Numbered from the stretch's first letter, positions 50,813 through 60,003 are shown. The stretch: 64,000 bases of DNA from Diplocloster agilis (GCF_019042275.1 NZ_JAHQCW010000025.1:26491-90490), one strand, 5' to 3'. A program made the numbers and translations. Notes: generated by a model not told the origin, from the letters alone.

Positions 50813-52372
50813 ATGATGAAGAAAATAAGCAGAAAAATGACCGCAGCCATTTTAGCGGGAACGATGATTTTAACACTTATGGGATGTGGCGCGAAAAAAG
50901 ATGATCCGGCGTCATCGGCCGCCGCGGAAACCCCGAAAGCGGCCGCGGGAGAAGAACAGCCCGGGACAACGGAACTGTCCATGTTTGTGCAGCTGGACCC
51001 CAAGACAGCAGCTTCCAGGAAATCACTGTCAGAAGTACCGGCGGTTCAGGAGATCGAGAAACGGACCGGGATTACGATCGAGTTTCTTCATCCGGCCGGA
51101 AACGATCTGGCGGAACAGTTAAGCCTGATTCTGGCTGCCAATGATCTGCCGGATATGTTTTCGATTATCTGGAACACGATACCGGGCGGAGTGGATAAGC
51201 TGTATAACAGCGGCCAGATTATAGACCTGAGCGGTTACATCGACACAGACATGCCGAACTTCAAGAAACTGATGGATGCCCATCCGGAAATCAAGACCCA
51301 GATGGTGACCGATGACGGGAAGGTGCTGATGCTTCCGGAACTGCGGCTGGAAGAGTCAACCCAGTACTTCGAATGCTTCTTTATCCGCAATGACTGGCTG
51401 GAAGCGGTAGGCAAAGAGACGCCCACCACCATAGACGAACTTCATGACGTATTGCTGGCATTTAAAACCCAGGACCCGAATGGAAATGGTAAGCAGGATG
51501 AAATTCCGTTTGTCTCCGGTTCGGACCAGCCGGGTGTGGAACGTCTGGGATACCTGTATGGAATCAACACAGCCTGGGCGGCCAGCAATTGTATGTATGT
51601 TGACGGCGGGAAAGTAAAATTTGGGCCTATGGAGGAGACTTACCGCGATTATCTGACAACGATGAACCAATGGTATAAGGAAGGGCTTATCGATCCGGAT
51701 TATCTGAGCAGTGATGCGTCCGGAAGAGATGCGAAGATCACAAGTGAAGTCGGCGGAATGTTCTACGGAAAGATGAACGGGCAGCAGGCGGTATACCTGG
51801 GCGCCATGGCGGAACAGAATCCGGACTTTGACCTGGTCGCGCTGCCCTATGTGAATGCGCCGGATGGAAAGGCCTACGACTTTAACTCTACGTACTGCGT
51901 TGGAGTATCCGGAATCGCGATCTCCTCCCAGTGTGAGGATGTAAAAACAGCTTTGCGATTTGTGGACTATATGTATTCGGATGAAGGAAACATGCTCTCT
52001 AATTTCGGCATAGAGGGGGATACGTACGAGATGGTGGACGGTATCCCGAAATACACGGAAAAAATTACGAAAAACGAGGAAGGCCTCTCTCTGGTCCAGT
52101 CTATTGCCAAATATACCATCGGAGGCATTCAGCCCAGAATGATCAACGACATCAACTACTGGGACGCGGTCATGACCTATCCGCAGCAGAAAACCGTATA
52201 TGAAGCCTGTTCCAAAGCGACCAGAGACCGCATGCTTCCGCTGGTCAGCCTGACAACGGATGAATCCACGGAAGTAAATGGAATCTTCGCGGACTTAAAA
52301 CCCTACATACAGGAAATGACCAACAAATTATCATGGGAGACATCGATTTATCCGAATTCGATGCCTATATAG
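50813..52372 (+). CDS. LplA-like ABC sugar-binding lipoprotein, 3' frameshifted
   Basis: The frame from the ATG at 50813 (AGGAGG upstream) codes for 519 residues. A signal peptide ends in the lipobox LTLMGC. It is followed by a family 1 solute-binding domain of the LplA type (LYGINTAWAASNCMYVDGGK). The normal C-terminus is not in this frame. After NK at about 52327 the sequence continues in another frame as IMGDIDLSEFDAYIEN...AYDRFIKR, ending at TAG 52447-52449, which is the conserved LplA tail. One base lost near 52328 explains this. It is either a real mutation removing about 40 residues or a sequence error. It pairs with the permeases at 54051 and 55017. Confidence 0.85.
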   Translation: MMKKISRKMTAAILAGTMILTLMGCGAKKDDPASSAAAETPKAAAGEEQPGTTELSMFVQLDPKTAASRKSLSEVPAVQEIEKRTGITIEFLHPAGNDLAEQLSLILAANDLPDMFSIIWNTIPGGVDKLYNSGQIIDLSGYIDTDMPNFKKLMDAHPEIKTQMVTDDGKVLMLPELRLEESTQYFECFFIRNDWLEAVGKETPTTIDELHDVLLAFKTQDPNGNGKQDEIPFVSGSDQPGVERLGYLYGINTAWAASNCMYVDGGKVKFGPMEETYRDYLTTMNQWYKEGLIDPDYLSSDASGRDAKITSEVGGMFYGKMNGQQAVYLGAMAEQNPDFDLVALPYVNAPDGKAYDFNSTYCVGVSGIAISSQCEDVKTALRFVDYMYSDEGNMLSNFGIEGDTYEMVDGIPKYTEKITKNEEGLSLVQSIAKYTIGGIQPRMINDINYWDAVMTYPQQKTVYEACSKATRDRMLPLVSLTTDESTEVNGIFADLKPYIQEMTNKLSWETSIYPNSMPI

Positions 52373-52460
52373 AAAATGTAAAATCCATGAACATCGACGC
52401 AGCCATCGCAGACTACCAGGCAGCCTATGACCGTTTCATCAAAAGATAGCAACCTATAGA

Positions 52461-52790
52461 GAGGGGACTGGCTCCTTTCGGCAGTAAAGAAAGCCCGCAA
52501 GAAACTACGTAGAGAAAGGTGCCTGTCCCCGGAAGCCGGTCTTCATAGATACCCGAGTAAGGAGAGAAGAGAGGGGACTGGCCCCTTTCGGCAGTAAAGT
52601 AAGCCCACAAGAAACCACGTAGAGAAAGGTGCCTGTCCCCGGAAGCCGGTCCTCATAGATACCCGAGTAAGGAGAGAAGAGAGGGGACTGGCTCCTTTCG
52701 GCAGTAAAGTAAGCCCACAAGAAACTACGTAGAGAAAGGTGCCTGTCCCCGGAAGCCGGTCTTCATAGATACCCAAGGAAGGATACACAA
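52461..52790. repeat. Three tandem copies of a 110-bp repeat
   Basis: The units start at 52461, 52571 and 52681 with GAGGGGACTGG and are nearly identical, differing at a few bases. Each contains GGGGACTGGCTCC or a variant near one end and GGTGCCTGTCCCC about 60 bp later, which are near reverse complements. This gives a REP-like hairpin per unit. The array begins 11 bp after the restored stop of the frameshifted binding-protein gene. Confidence 0.9.
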
Positions 52791-52862
52791 GGAAGGATAC
52801 ACAAGGAAGGATACACAAAGAAGAATACACGAAAAAGCATCCACAAGGAAGGAGCGCAAACA
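52772..52862. repeat. Short 14-bp tandem repeats before the ADP-ribosylglycohydrolase-family gene
   Basis: ACAAGGAAGGATAC-type units occur three times in a row, then degenerate to ACAAAGAAGAATAC and further variants. Each unit contains GGAAGG, so several ribosome-binding-site-like sequences precede the ATG at 52865. The last, AAGGAAGGAGCG, is properly spaced. Confidence 0.8.
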
Positions 52863-52864
52863 AT

Positions 52865-53986
52865 ATGAGCAATTTATTTGACAAAATATACGGCTGCGAA
52901 GCAGCCGGCTCAATCGGAAACTCCATGGGCGAAATCATGGAGGGATGGACCATAGCCCAGAGACAGGAACGTCTGGGCTATGTGACGGAGCTTCTGCCGG
53001 TAGAAAAACCGGAGATGGACGGAAGGCTCAACCGGACGAATCCGGCAGACGTAAACCTTGGGAAACCGCTGATCTACCATGGACACACAAGAGTCGCGGG
53101 AACCACGGAAGACGGAGAGGAACGCCACCGGCTGTGCGCCACGGCCATCATCGAGAAGCAAGGCAGAATCGATGTGATGGATCTGGCCCGGATCTGGGTG
53201 CGGGACTTGAAACCGGAAAACTTCGGCTATCTTCTTGGCCCGCAGGATCAGATTATCTTCTATGCGCTCCAGGCCGGGATACCTCCTCAGGAGGTGGGCC
53301 GCTACGCTTCATGGCCGGGATTCTACGGGACCAGCAAGATGATGTCGCCCATCGGGGAAGTCAACGCCTGCTATCCCAAGATGGCCGCCCAGGATGCCGC
53401 CAACGTGGGAAGGATAAAGGATGTGCAGGGGATGTCCGGAAATTACGCCATCGAGATTTGCAGCGCTTATGCGGCGGCAGTGGCGGAAGCGCTCAAACCG
53501 GATGCCACGATTTCCAGTGTGATCGATACAGCGCTTGGCTGCCTGAGCTGGTCGCCGCGTTCGGACTGTATGGAGGCCCTTGAATGGGCAGACGGATGTG
53601 ACGATATAGAAGAATACGGCCGTCAATTTGAGAAAAAGTACGAGGGACGCCCGGTATCCAATGCGGTGGAGATCTTCTCGGCAGCCCTTGGCATCTTTAA
53701 AATGGCGGACGGGAATCCAAAGGATGCCGTTATCTTCGGAGTCAATTCCGGCAGGGATACGGACTGCCGCGCCCATACGGCCGGTTCGCTGTCCGGCGCA
53801 TTGCGGGGAGTCTCAGAAATTCCAAAGGAGTGGATCCGTCAGGTGGATGAAGCCATGAAGATCAACGAGTACACGGTATCCAGAAGAACAATCCGGGAAT
53901 CGGCGGAAGGGATCTATCAGGCGGCCCTGTGTAATATGAAAGAAATGAAGCAGACAATTGCCTGTATAGAAGAACAAATCCGTTAA
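52865..53986 (+). CDS. ADP-ribosylglycohydrolase family protein
   Basis: The protein has 373 residues. The N-terminal IYGCEAAGSIGNSMGEIMEG, the metal site TEDGEERHRL and the C-terminal GVNSGRDTDCRAHTAGSLSGAL match the ADP-ribosyl-[dinitrogenase reductase] glycohydrolase fold with its binuclear Mg site. Members cleave N- or O-ribosyl bonds. In sugar clusters like this one, such proteins probably act on a nucleoside-like or glycosyl small molecule, not on modified protein. It lies between the LplA-type binding protein and its permeases, so it probably processes the imported compound. Confidence 0.87.
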   Translation: MSNLFDKIYGCEAAGSIGNSMGEIMEGWTIAQRQERLGYVTELLPVEKPEMDGRLNRTNPADVNLGKPLIYHGHTRVAGTTEDGEERHRLCATAIIEKQGRIDVMDLARIWVRDLKPENFGYLLGPQDQIIFYALQAGIPPQEVGRYASWPGFYGTSKMMSPIGEVNACYPKMAAQDAANVGRIKDVQGMSGNYAIEICSAYAAAVAEALKPDATISSVIDTALGCLSWSPRSDCMEALEWADGCDDIEEYGRQFEKKYEGRPVSNAVEIFSAALGIFKMADGNPKDAVIFGVNSGRDTDCRAHTAGSLSGALRGVSEIPKEWIRQVDEAMKINEYTVSRRTIRESAEGIYQAALCNMKEMKQTIACIEEQIR

Positions 53987-54050
53987 GGGAATCCCGTCTT
54001 CCGGAGTAGGAGACGGATCAGAGTTGAGAAATAGGACATGGAGAATGCTT

Positions 54051-54992
54051 ATGGTGAATAAAAAAACGATAAAGCCCCGTAAAAGTTTTGGACAACGGGT
54101 AAAGGTGGAACTGTCCAGACATAAATATTTGTATCTGATGCTGATTCCGGTGGCTCTTTACTACATTATATTTTTGTACGTCCCGATGTACGGATCGATC
54201 ATTGCCTTCAAAGATTACCGGCCCGATCTGGGAATCCTGGGCAGCCCCTGGGTGGGACTCAAACATTTTAAGGATTTCTTTACTTCCATATACGCATGGC
54301 GGGTCATCCGCAATACGCTGCAGATCAGTCTGGGAACCCTGCTGTTCGGATTCCCGGCGCCGATCATCCTGGCGCTGCTGCTCAATGAGATACGCTCGAA
54401 AATGTTCAAAAAGTCGGTGCAGACGCTGACCTACCTGCCGCATTTCATTTCCACGGTCGTTATCTGTTCGATTATTCTGAACTTTACCGCGACGGATGGA
54501 GTGATCAACAGTATTATTACGGCCCTTGGCTTTGAACCGATCCAGTTTATGATCCGTGAGGAGTGGTTTCAGCCGATCTATATCGGCACGACGATCTGGC
54601 AGCAGGTGGGCTGGGATTCCATCATCTACATCGCGGCTCTGGCCGGTATCGATCAGCAGCTATATGAGGCGTGCAGGATTGATGGAGGCGGACGGCTGCG
54701 GCAGCTGCTCACGGTAACGCTGCCGGGGATTCTGCCGACGATTGTGGTCATGCTGATTATGAACGCGGGAAAAATCATGAGTATTGGTTATGAAAAAATA
54801 CTGCTTTTGTATAATTCCAATACCTATGAGACCGCGGATATCATATCGAGTTTCGTGTACCGCAGGGGAATCGTGGATATGAATTACAGTTTCGCTTCCG
54901 CCGTAGGGCTGTTCAATTCGGTTATCAATCTGATCCTGCTGGTATCCGTGAACCGTATTTGCCGTAAAATGACGGATAACAGCCTGTGGTAG
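54051..54992 (+). CDS. ABC transporter permease (LplB type, CUT1)
   Basis: The protein has 313 residues from the ATG at 54051, with GGAG seven bases upstream. It has six predicted membrane helices. The cytoplasmic EAA loop reads YEACRIDGGGRLRQLLTVTLPGI near residue 205. The start HKYLYLMLIPVALYYIIF matches LplB-type permeases. It pairs with the LplC-type permease 24 bp downstream. No ATPase gene is in the cluster, so a shared MsmX-like ATPase encoded elsewhere is expected. Confidence 0.93.
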   Translation: MVNKKTIKPRKSFGQRVKVELSRHKYLYLMLIPVALYYIIFLYVPMYGSIIAFKDYRPDLGILGSPWVGLKHFKDFFTSIYAWRVIRNTLQISLGTLLFGFPAPIILALLLNEIRSKMFKKSVQTLTYLPHFISTVVICSIILNFTATDGVINSIITALGFEPIQFMIREEWFQPIYIGTTIWQQVGWDSIIYIAALAGIDQQLYEACRIDGGGRLRQLLTVTLPGILPTIVVMLIMNAGKIMSIGYEKILLLYNSNTYETADIISSFVYRRGIVDMNYSFASAVGLFNSVINLILLVSVNRICRKMTDNSLW

Positions 54993-55016
54993 GGCGGAAA
55001 CAGTGGAGGAAAAGGT

Positions 55017-55907
55017 ATGTTCAGAAATTTTGCAAAAAAGTCCAGAGGGGAAAAGACATTTACCGTCCTGAATTATCTGTTTTTATCTCTGCTGACGGTT
55101 ATCATCATATATCCGTTTGTATACGTGGTATTTGCCTCCTTCAGCGATCCCTTCGAAATTATGAGTACCAGGGGGCTGCTGTTAAAGCCGAAGGGATTCT
55201 CACTGGAATCCTATAAGGTTGTGTTCCATAACCCGAATATCTGGAGGGGATATCTGAATACCCTGTTTATCCTGGTGTTCGGAACCGGCATCAACATCCT
55301 GCTTACGTCCTTTGCGGCCTACGCGCTTTCCAGGCCGGATTTCAGGGCGGGCAGCAAGATTATGCTGCTGATCGTATTTACCATGATGTTCAACGGAGGA
55401 ATTATTCCGACCTACATCCTGGTCAGAAACATCGGGTTATTTAACAATCTGTTCGCGCTGATATTGCCGACCGCGATTAATACCACAAATCTGATTATTA
55501 TGCGGACGGCCTTCCGTGAGATACCGGATTCTTTGTTGGAAGCGGCGAAAATGGACGGGGCCAACGACTTCCAGCTATTATTTAAGATCGTAATGCCGCT
55601 GTCAAAGGCGACGGTAGCGGTTATGGTTCTATTTTACGCAGTTTACCACTGGAATGCGTGGTTTAACGCTTCCCTATATTTAATGAAACGGGAACTGTAT
55701 CCGCTACAGCTGATTCTGCGGGATATTCTGATTCAGAATGATACGGCCAGTATGACTGTAGGAACATCCACAACCGATACGGCGGCGGTAGGACAGACCA
55801 TCAAATATGCGACTATCATGGTATCGACTCTGCCGATCTTATGCGCTTACCCGTTTTTACAGAGGTTTTTCGTAAAAGGGGTTATGATTGGGGCGGTGAA
55901 GGAATGA
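55017..55907 (+). CDS. ABC transporter permease (LplC type, CUT1)
   Basis: The protein has 296 residues and six membrane helices. The EAA loop is PDSLLEAAKMDGANDFQLLFKIVMPLSKA near residue 180, in the order seen in LplC. The C-terminal YPFLQRFFVKGVMIGAVKE is the usual family end. It forms a heterodimer with the permease upstream. Its TGA overlaps the start codon of the following isomerase-like gene as ATGA. Confidence 0.93.
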   Translation: MFRNFAKKSRGEKTFTVLNYLFLSLLTVIIIYPFVYVVFASFSDPFEIMSTRGLLLKPKGFSLESYKVVFHNPNIWRGYLNTLFILVFGTGINILLTSFAAYALSRPDFRAGSKIMLLIVFTMMFNGGIIPTYILVRNIGLFNNLFALILPTAINTTNLIIMRTAFREIPDSLLEAAKMDGANDFQLLFKIVMPLSKATVAVMVLFYAVYHWNAWFNASLYLMKRELYPLQLILRDILIQNDTASMTVGTSTTDTAAVGQTIKYATIMVSTLPILCAYPFLQRFFVKGVMIGAVKE

Positions 55908-56797
55908 CGAGAGAATCCATCCATGAATATTTTCAAATCGGGACGTTGCAATGGATGTCTTATCCCGGGATAGCTTCCGCGGATGCCGTGAAAAAAATTG
56001 CCTCGGACAGCTATTTCGACGCGGTGGAAATCAGCCCCATACCGGAAACGGAGAGAGACGGGGTGAAGAACCTTCTGGACCAGTCCCATCTGTCTGTCTC
56101 CTACGGCGCGCATGCCGCGCAGCTGCAGGCCGGATGGAATCCGAATTCCCTTGTGGAAAAGGAGCGCCGGTACGCGCAGGAGCAGCTGCAGCGGTGCATT
56201 GATGAAGCTGCATGGCTGGGGGCCGCAACCATGTCCTTCCTGGCTGGAAGATGGGAGGAGGGAAGACAGGAGGAGCATCTTGGGCAGCTGGTGAAAACCA
56301 CGGCAGCGCTTTGCCGGTATGCCAAACTGAGAAACATGAGCGTAGAGCTGGAAGTATTCGACTACGATGTGGATAAACGTGTACTAATCGGGCCCGCTTC
56401 CCTGGCGGCGGAATTTGCCGCCGCGGTCAGGGCGGACTGCCGGAACTTTGGGCTGATCGTGGATCTGTCACATATACCGTTGACCCATGAAAGCATGGAG
56501 CAGGTGGTATATATTTTGAAACCCTATATCACGCATGTTCATATAGGGAACGCGGTCCTGGACCCGGAAAATCCGGCCTACGGAGATCAGCACCCCCGGT
56601 TTGGCTGTCCCGCCGGCCGGAATGACGTGACGGAGGTGGCGGCGTTTTTACAGTGCCTGCGGGCAGAGGGGGTGGCGGACAAGAAGAAACGGCTGCCCTT
56701 ATCTTTTGAGGTGAAGCCAAGGGCGCAGGAATCTGCAGATATTATCTTGTGTAATTGTAAAAGGACGCTAAACGCTGCCTGGCGAAGATTAGAATAA
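55904..56797 (+). CDS. Sugar phosphate isomerase/epimerase-like TIM barrel protein
   Basis: The protein has 297 residues from the ATG at 55904, overlapping the permease stop by four bases with GGTGAAGGA upstream. The frame from 55841 lies inside the permease gene. The layout is an AP-endonuclease 2/xylose isomerase-like TIM barrel: DAVEISPIPETER, the metal Glu in SVELEVFDYD, LIVDLSHIPL with Asp and His, ITHVHIGNAV and SFEVKP. Relatives include inosose dehydratases, sugar epimerases and hydroxypyruvate isomerases. The substrate is unknown but the operon implies a sugar acid or sugar phosphate. Confidence 0.88.
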   Translation: MTRESIHEYFQIGTLQWMSYPGIASADAVKKIASDSYFDAVEISPIPETERDGVKNLLDQSHLSVSYGAHAAQLQAGWNPNSLVEKERRYAQEQLQRCIDEAAWLGAATMSFLAGRWEEGRQEEHLGQLVKTTAALCRYAKLRNMSVELEVFDYDVDKRVLIGPASLAAEFAAAVRADCRNFGLIVDLSHIPLTHESMEQVVYILKPYITHVHIGNAVLDPENPAYGDQHPRFGCPAGRNDVTEVAAFLQCLRAEGVADKKKRLPLSFEVKPRAQESADIILCNCKRTLNAAWRRLE

Positions 56798-56898
56798 AGA
56801 GTATGCTTGCGCATCCTATATAAAAAATGATATTGTTATACTAGAATAAATGAATTGCCACTATATGGTAATTGAATATGGCACTGAGAGGAATGGGT

Positions 56899-57585
56899 AT
56901 GGAACTGACAAATGCGAACAGCAGACTGGATATCTGCCGGTCCACAAGTGAGAGGGTATGTGAAATATTGAGACAGGCTGTCTGGGATCATACGCTGACG
57001 GCAGGGGAACGGCTCGTGGAGGCCAAGCTCGCAAAAACTCTGAATATTAGTATCACACCGCTGCGGCAGGCCTTTATTTTACTGACGAAAGAGGGACTGT
57101 TGACGTCCTTTCCCTATAAGGGTACCTACGTGACCTATATTACAAAGGAATACTGTCAGGACGTGCTCTTTGTACGCAAGCAGCTGGAGCCGGCTGTCTG
57201 TCAGGCCGCGTTTTCCAAAATAACGGCCCAGGATATCAAATACCTGAAAGGGCTGTGCAGGCAATCCGATTATTATTATGAAAAAGGGGATAAGCTGGAG
57301 GCGATCCATTTTGATATCCTTTTCCATGAATTTTTCTTTGACCGGGCGGGGAGCGCGCTGATGCTGGAAATGTGGAATATCCTGAAAAACAGGGTGATCG
57401 CCGTGCAATCTTACACGAAGATGCGAGAGGTGGAAAAGGGATATGTGACCGCAAGACACGGCGGCATCATAGAAGCCTTGGAAAAACAGGACCGGGAGGC
57501 GGCGATCCGATGCCTGGTCGAACACCTGGAAACCTCCACCCTGAATTACAATTTCCCCAGTGAGGACGAAGTAGAATACAGATGA
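56899..57585 (+). CDS. GntR family regulator, FadR/FCD type
   Basis: The protein has 228 residues from the ATG at 56899, with AGAGGA six bases upstream; other in-frame ATGs lie upstream. The N-terminal winged helix (RVCEILRQAVWDHTLTAGERL, then AKTLNISITPLRQAFILLTKEG) is followed by an FCD ligand domain with His residues for metal (FHEFFF, TARHGGIIEAL). FCD regulators bind small carboxylates. Its place at the end of the hydroxyacid/sugar-acid cluster makes it the likely local regulator. Confidence 0.9.
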   Translation: MELTNANSRLDICRSTSERVCEILRQAVWDHTLTAGERLVEAKLAKTLNISITPLRQAFILLTKEGLLTSFPYKGTYVTYITKEYCQDVLFVRKQLEPAVCQAAFSKITAQDIKYLKGLCRQSDYYYEKGDKLEAIHFDILFHEFFFDRAGSALMLEMWNILKNRVIAVQSYTKMREVEKGYVTARHGGIIEALEKQDREAAIRCLVEHLETSTLNYNFPSEDEVEYR

Positions 57586-57632
57586 GGAATTCTGTAACAT
57601 GAGGAATTCTATAATGGTTGTCAGGCGTTTTT

Positions 57633-57672
57633 GGGTATGCTATAATACTTTGTATTGCAGCATACCCTTTTT
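57633..57672 (+). terminator. Intrinsic terminator after the GntR gene
   Basis: GGGTATGC (57633-57640) pairs with GCATACCC (57658-57667 region), with an inner ATAATAC/GTATT stem, followed by five T residues. Confidence 0.78.
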
Positions 57673-57784
57673 AAATGGGCGGTCAGCATGAAAAATCGCC
57701 TGCATACAACGTGGTAAACATCACGAAATGAAAAAGGTTGCGAAGCACAACAAACTACGATCCATAACCGGAGGCGGATGAATT

Positions 57785-58303
57785 TTGGAAATCAAATTAG
57801 ATGTAAAAATGACAGCACAGACCATGTATGATTTTATGCTGTACCATTCCTACCGGAATTTTCAGGGAGTGTTCGGAACCTTCCTGGGAGTTGCCGTGCT
57901 GATATTAGCCGTTATGACATTCGGCGATGTCTCAACCGGATATACGATCCTGTATCTTGCCTTTGCGGTCATTTTTCTGGTGTATACGCCGTTAGGACTA
58001 TATACCAAGGCGAAAAGACAGGTGGCAATGACTCCGGCTTTTAAAAAACCCATTACCTATATCCTAAGCCCGGAAGGAATCGCCACAGAACAGGACGGGA
58101 ACAAAGCGCAGGCGAAATGGTCGGATATTTACAAGGTGCGCAAGACGAAAAAGTCCCTGCTGCTTTATTTGAATAAGGTAAACGCGGTCATACTGCCGGT
58201 CGAAAGTATGGACAGCCAGTATGATGATGTGGTAGCGTGCATCAGGGAGCATGTCCCGGAGAACCGGGTCCGCATAAAAGACCAGGCCGCCCCGGAGAAA
58301 TAG
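57785..58303 (+). CDS. YcxB-like domain membrane protein
   Basis: The protein has 172 residues beginning with TTG at 57785, which has GGAGG about ten bases upstream; no in-frame ATG lies nearby. Two hydrophobic segments (about 33-52 and 55-75) are followed by a C-terminal cytoplasmic domain (ITYILSPEGIATEQDGNKAQAKWSDIYKVRKTKKSLLLYLN) that resembles the YcxB-like family. The function is unknown. It precedes tsaE by 31 bp and may be cotranscribed with it. Confidence 0.78.
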   Translation: MEIKLDVKMTAQTMYDFMLYHSYRNFQGVFGTFLGVAVLILAVMTFGDVSTGYTILYLAFAVIFLVYTPLGLYTKAKRQVAMTPAFKKPITYILSPEGIATEQDGNKAQAKWSDIYKVRKTKKSLLLYLNKVNAVILPVESMDSQYDDVVACIREHVPENRVRIKDQAAPEK

Positions 58304-58334
58304 GAAAAGGAATCGGAAAGACAGGAACATAACT

Positions 58335-58769
58335 ATGGTAATCGAAACAAACCGGGTGGAGGAGACCTTCGCGCTGGGCAGAAAGACCGGAGAACAGGCC
58401 AGGGCCGGACAAGTCTATACCCTGGTGGGAGATCTGGGCGTTGGAAAAACTGTTTTTACACAGGGGGTTGCGCGGGGGCTTGGAATTACAGAACCTATCA
58501 GCAGCCCTACCTTTACGATTATACAGGAATATGAGGAGGGGCGTCTGCCTTTCTATCATTTTGATGTGTACCGGATCGGGGATATAGAGGAAATGGAAGA
58601 GATCGGCTATGAAGATTATTTCTACGGCGAGGGCATCTGCCTGGTCGAGTGGGCTAATCTGATCGAAGAACTGATTCCGGAGGACGCAGTACATGTAACG
58701 ATTGAGAAAGATCTGGAAAAAGGGTTTGACTATCGCCGGATCACGATCACAGGAGGGGGAAACCTATGA
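58335..58769 (+). CDS. tsaE: tRNA t6A biosynthesis ATPase TsaE
   Basis: The protein has 144 residues. The Walker A is GDLGVGKT near residue 35, and SSPTFTIIQEYEEG and FYHFDVYRIGDIEEMEEIGYEDYF are the hallmark TsaE segments. It works with TsaB and TsaD to add threonylcarbamoyl to A37 of ANN-decoding tRNAs. It overlaps tsaB by ATGA. tsaD lies further down the same gene run. Confidence 0.96.
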   Translation: MVIETNRVEETFALGRKTGEQARAGQVYTLVGDLGVGKTVFTQGVARGLGITEPISSPTFTIIQEYEEGRLPFYHFDVYRIGDIEEMEEIGYEDYFYGEGICLVEWANLIEELIPEDAVHVTIEKDLEKGFDYRRITITGGGNL

Positions 58770-59479
58770 AAATTCTGGCGCTTGACAGCTCCGGGCTGGT
58801 GGCGACGGTGGCTGTGGTAGAAGATGATAATCTGCTGGCAGAATATACGGTTCATTATAAAAAAACGCATTCCCAGACGCTGCTGCCCATGCTGGATACG
58901 ATCGCAGCCATGATTGAGCTGGACCTTGACAGTATCGATGCGATTGCGGTGGCGAAAGGCCCCGGCTCCTTTACCGGTCTTCGGATCGGCTCCGCTACGG
59001 CTAAGGGACTGGGACTGGCGCTTAACAAGCCTTTAATCGGGATTCCCACCGTAGACGGCCTGGCCTATAATCTGTACGGAACGGACAAACTGATCTGTCC
59101 GCTGATGGATGCCAGACGCAGCCAGGTCTATACCGGAATCTATGAATTTGTAAAAGAAGAATTTCACGTCCTTGACGCGCAGATGGCAGTGCCAATTGAA
59201 GAAATCGCGCACAGGCTGAACGGCTATGGGCGGGAGGTTATTTTCCTGGGCGACGGGGTCCCGGTATTTTCTGAGAGGCTGGCGGAGCTGATGCAGGTTC
59301 CCTATACCTTTGCCCCGGCGCATATGAACAAACAGCGGGCATCCGCGGTAGCGGTACTGGCTCTTTCTTACGCGAAGGCCGGAAAAACAGAGACCGCAGA
59401 AGCACATATGCCGGATTATCTCCGGCCTTCCCAGGCGGAGCGGGAACGCGAAGAAAGGGAGAAAGCCGGAAAATGTTGA
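58766..59479 (+). CDS. tsaB: tRNA t6A biosynthesis protein TsaB
   Basis: The protein has 237 residues of the ASKHA fold. The start ILALDSSGLVATVAVVED, then KKTHSQTLLPMLDTI and AVAKGPGSFTGLRIGSATAKGL, are typical. It is the non-catalytic partner that dimerises with TsaD. It overlaps tsaE at its start and rimI at its end, so translation of the three is coupled. Confidence 0.96.
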   Translation: MKILALDSSGLVATVAVVEDDNLLAEYTVHYKKTHSQTLLPMLDTIAAMIELDLDSIDAIAVAKGPGSFTGLRIGSATAKGLGLALNKPLIGIPTVDGLAYNLYGTDKLICPLMDARRSQVYTGIYEFVKEEFHVLDAQMAVPIEEIAHRLNGYGREVIFLGDGVPVFSERLAELMQVPYTFAPAHMNKQRASAVAVLALSYAKAGKTETAEAHMPDYLRPSQAEREREEREKAGKC

Positions 59480-59910
59480 CGATACGCCCAATGGAAGCCA
59501 AAGATCTGAAGCAGGTTACCGCCATTGAACGGGAAACCTTTTCGGTCCCGTGGTCGGAGAAAGCTTTCGCGGACAGTATGGATCTTCCCTATACCCTATA
59601 TCTGGTGGCGGAAACGCCGGAGGGACGGATCGCGGGCTACTGCGGACTGTATCAGGTGTTCAGTGAGGGAGAGATCACCAATGTGGCGGTGGCTTTTGCG
59701 CAGCGCAGGCAGGGGGTGGCCGGAACGATGCTCACCCGGCTGCTGGAACAGGGAAAACAGATGGGGATCGAAAGCTTTTTTCTGGAAGTGCGCCAGAGTA
59801 ATCTTGCTGCCCGCAGACTTTATGAAAAGCTGGGATTTTCCGGGAATGGGATCCGCAAAAATTTTTATGAAAAGCCCAGGGAAGACGCAGTTATTATGTG
59901 GAAGCATTGA
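59473..59910 (+). CDS. rimI: Ribosomal protein S18 alanine N-acetyltransferase RimI
   Basis: The protein has 145 residues of the GNAT fold. The acetyl-CoA loop is QRRQGVAGTMLTRLLE near residue 77 and the late motif is VRQSNLAARRLYEKLGFSGNGIR. It acetylates the N-terminus of ribosomal protein S18. The gene overlaps tsaB by seven bases, an arrangement common in Firmicutes. Confidence 0.93.
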   Translation: MLTIRPMEAKDLKQVTAIERETFSVPWSEKAFADSMDLPYTLYLVAETPEGRIAGYCGLYQVFSEGEITNVAVAFAQRRQGVAGTMLTRLLEQGKQMGIESFFLEVRQSNLAARRLYEKLGFSGNGIRKNFYEKPREDAVIMWKH

Positions 59911-60003
59911 TAATAATTCCCACTAGGAACAAAAGCAAAAAGCCGATATAATGAAGACAGATAGAAAACATGACAGCAGGTTTGAAATCAGGGAGGAATC
60001 GGC

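Noticed and set aside
52461..52790. CRISPR array
   Set aside because: The 110-bp units are direct tandem copies with no unique spacers between short repeats and no cas genes nearby.
57675..57731. 18-codon ORF after the GntR terminator
   Set aside because: It has no ribosome binding site and lies directly after a terminator T-run.
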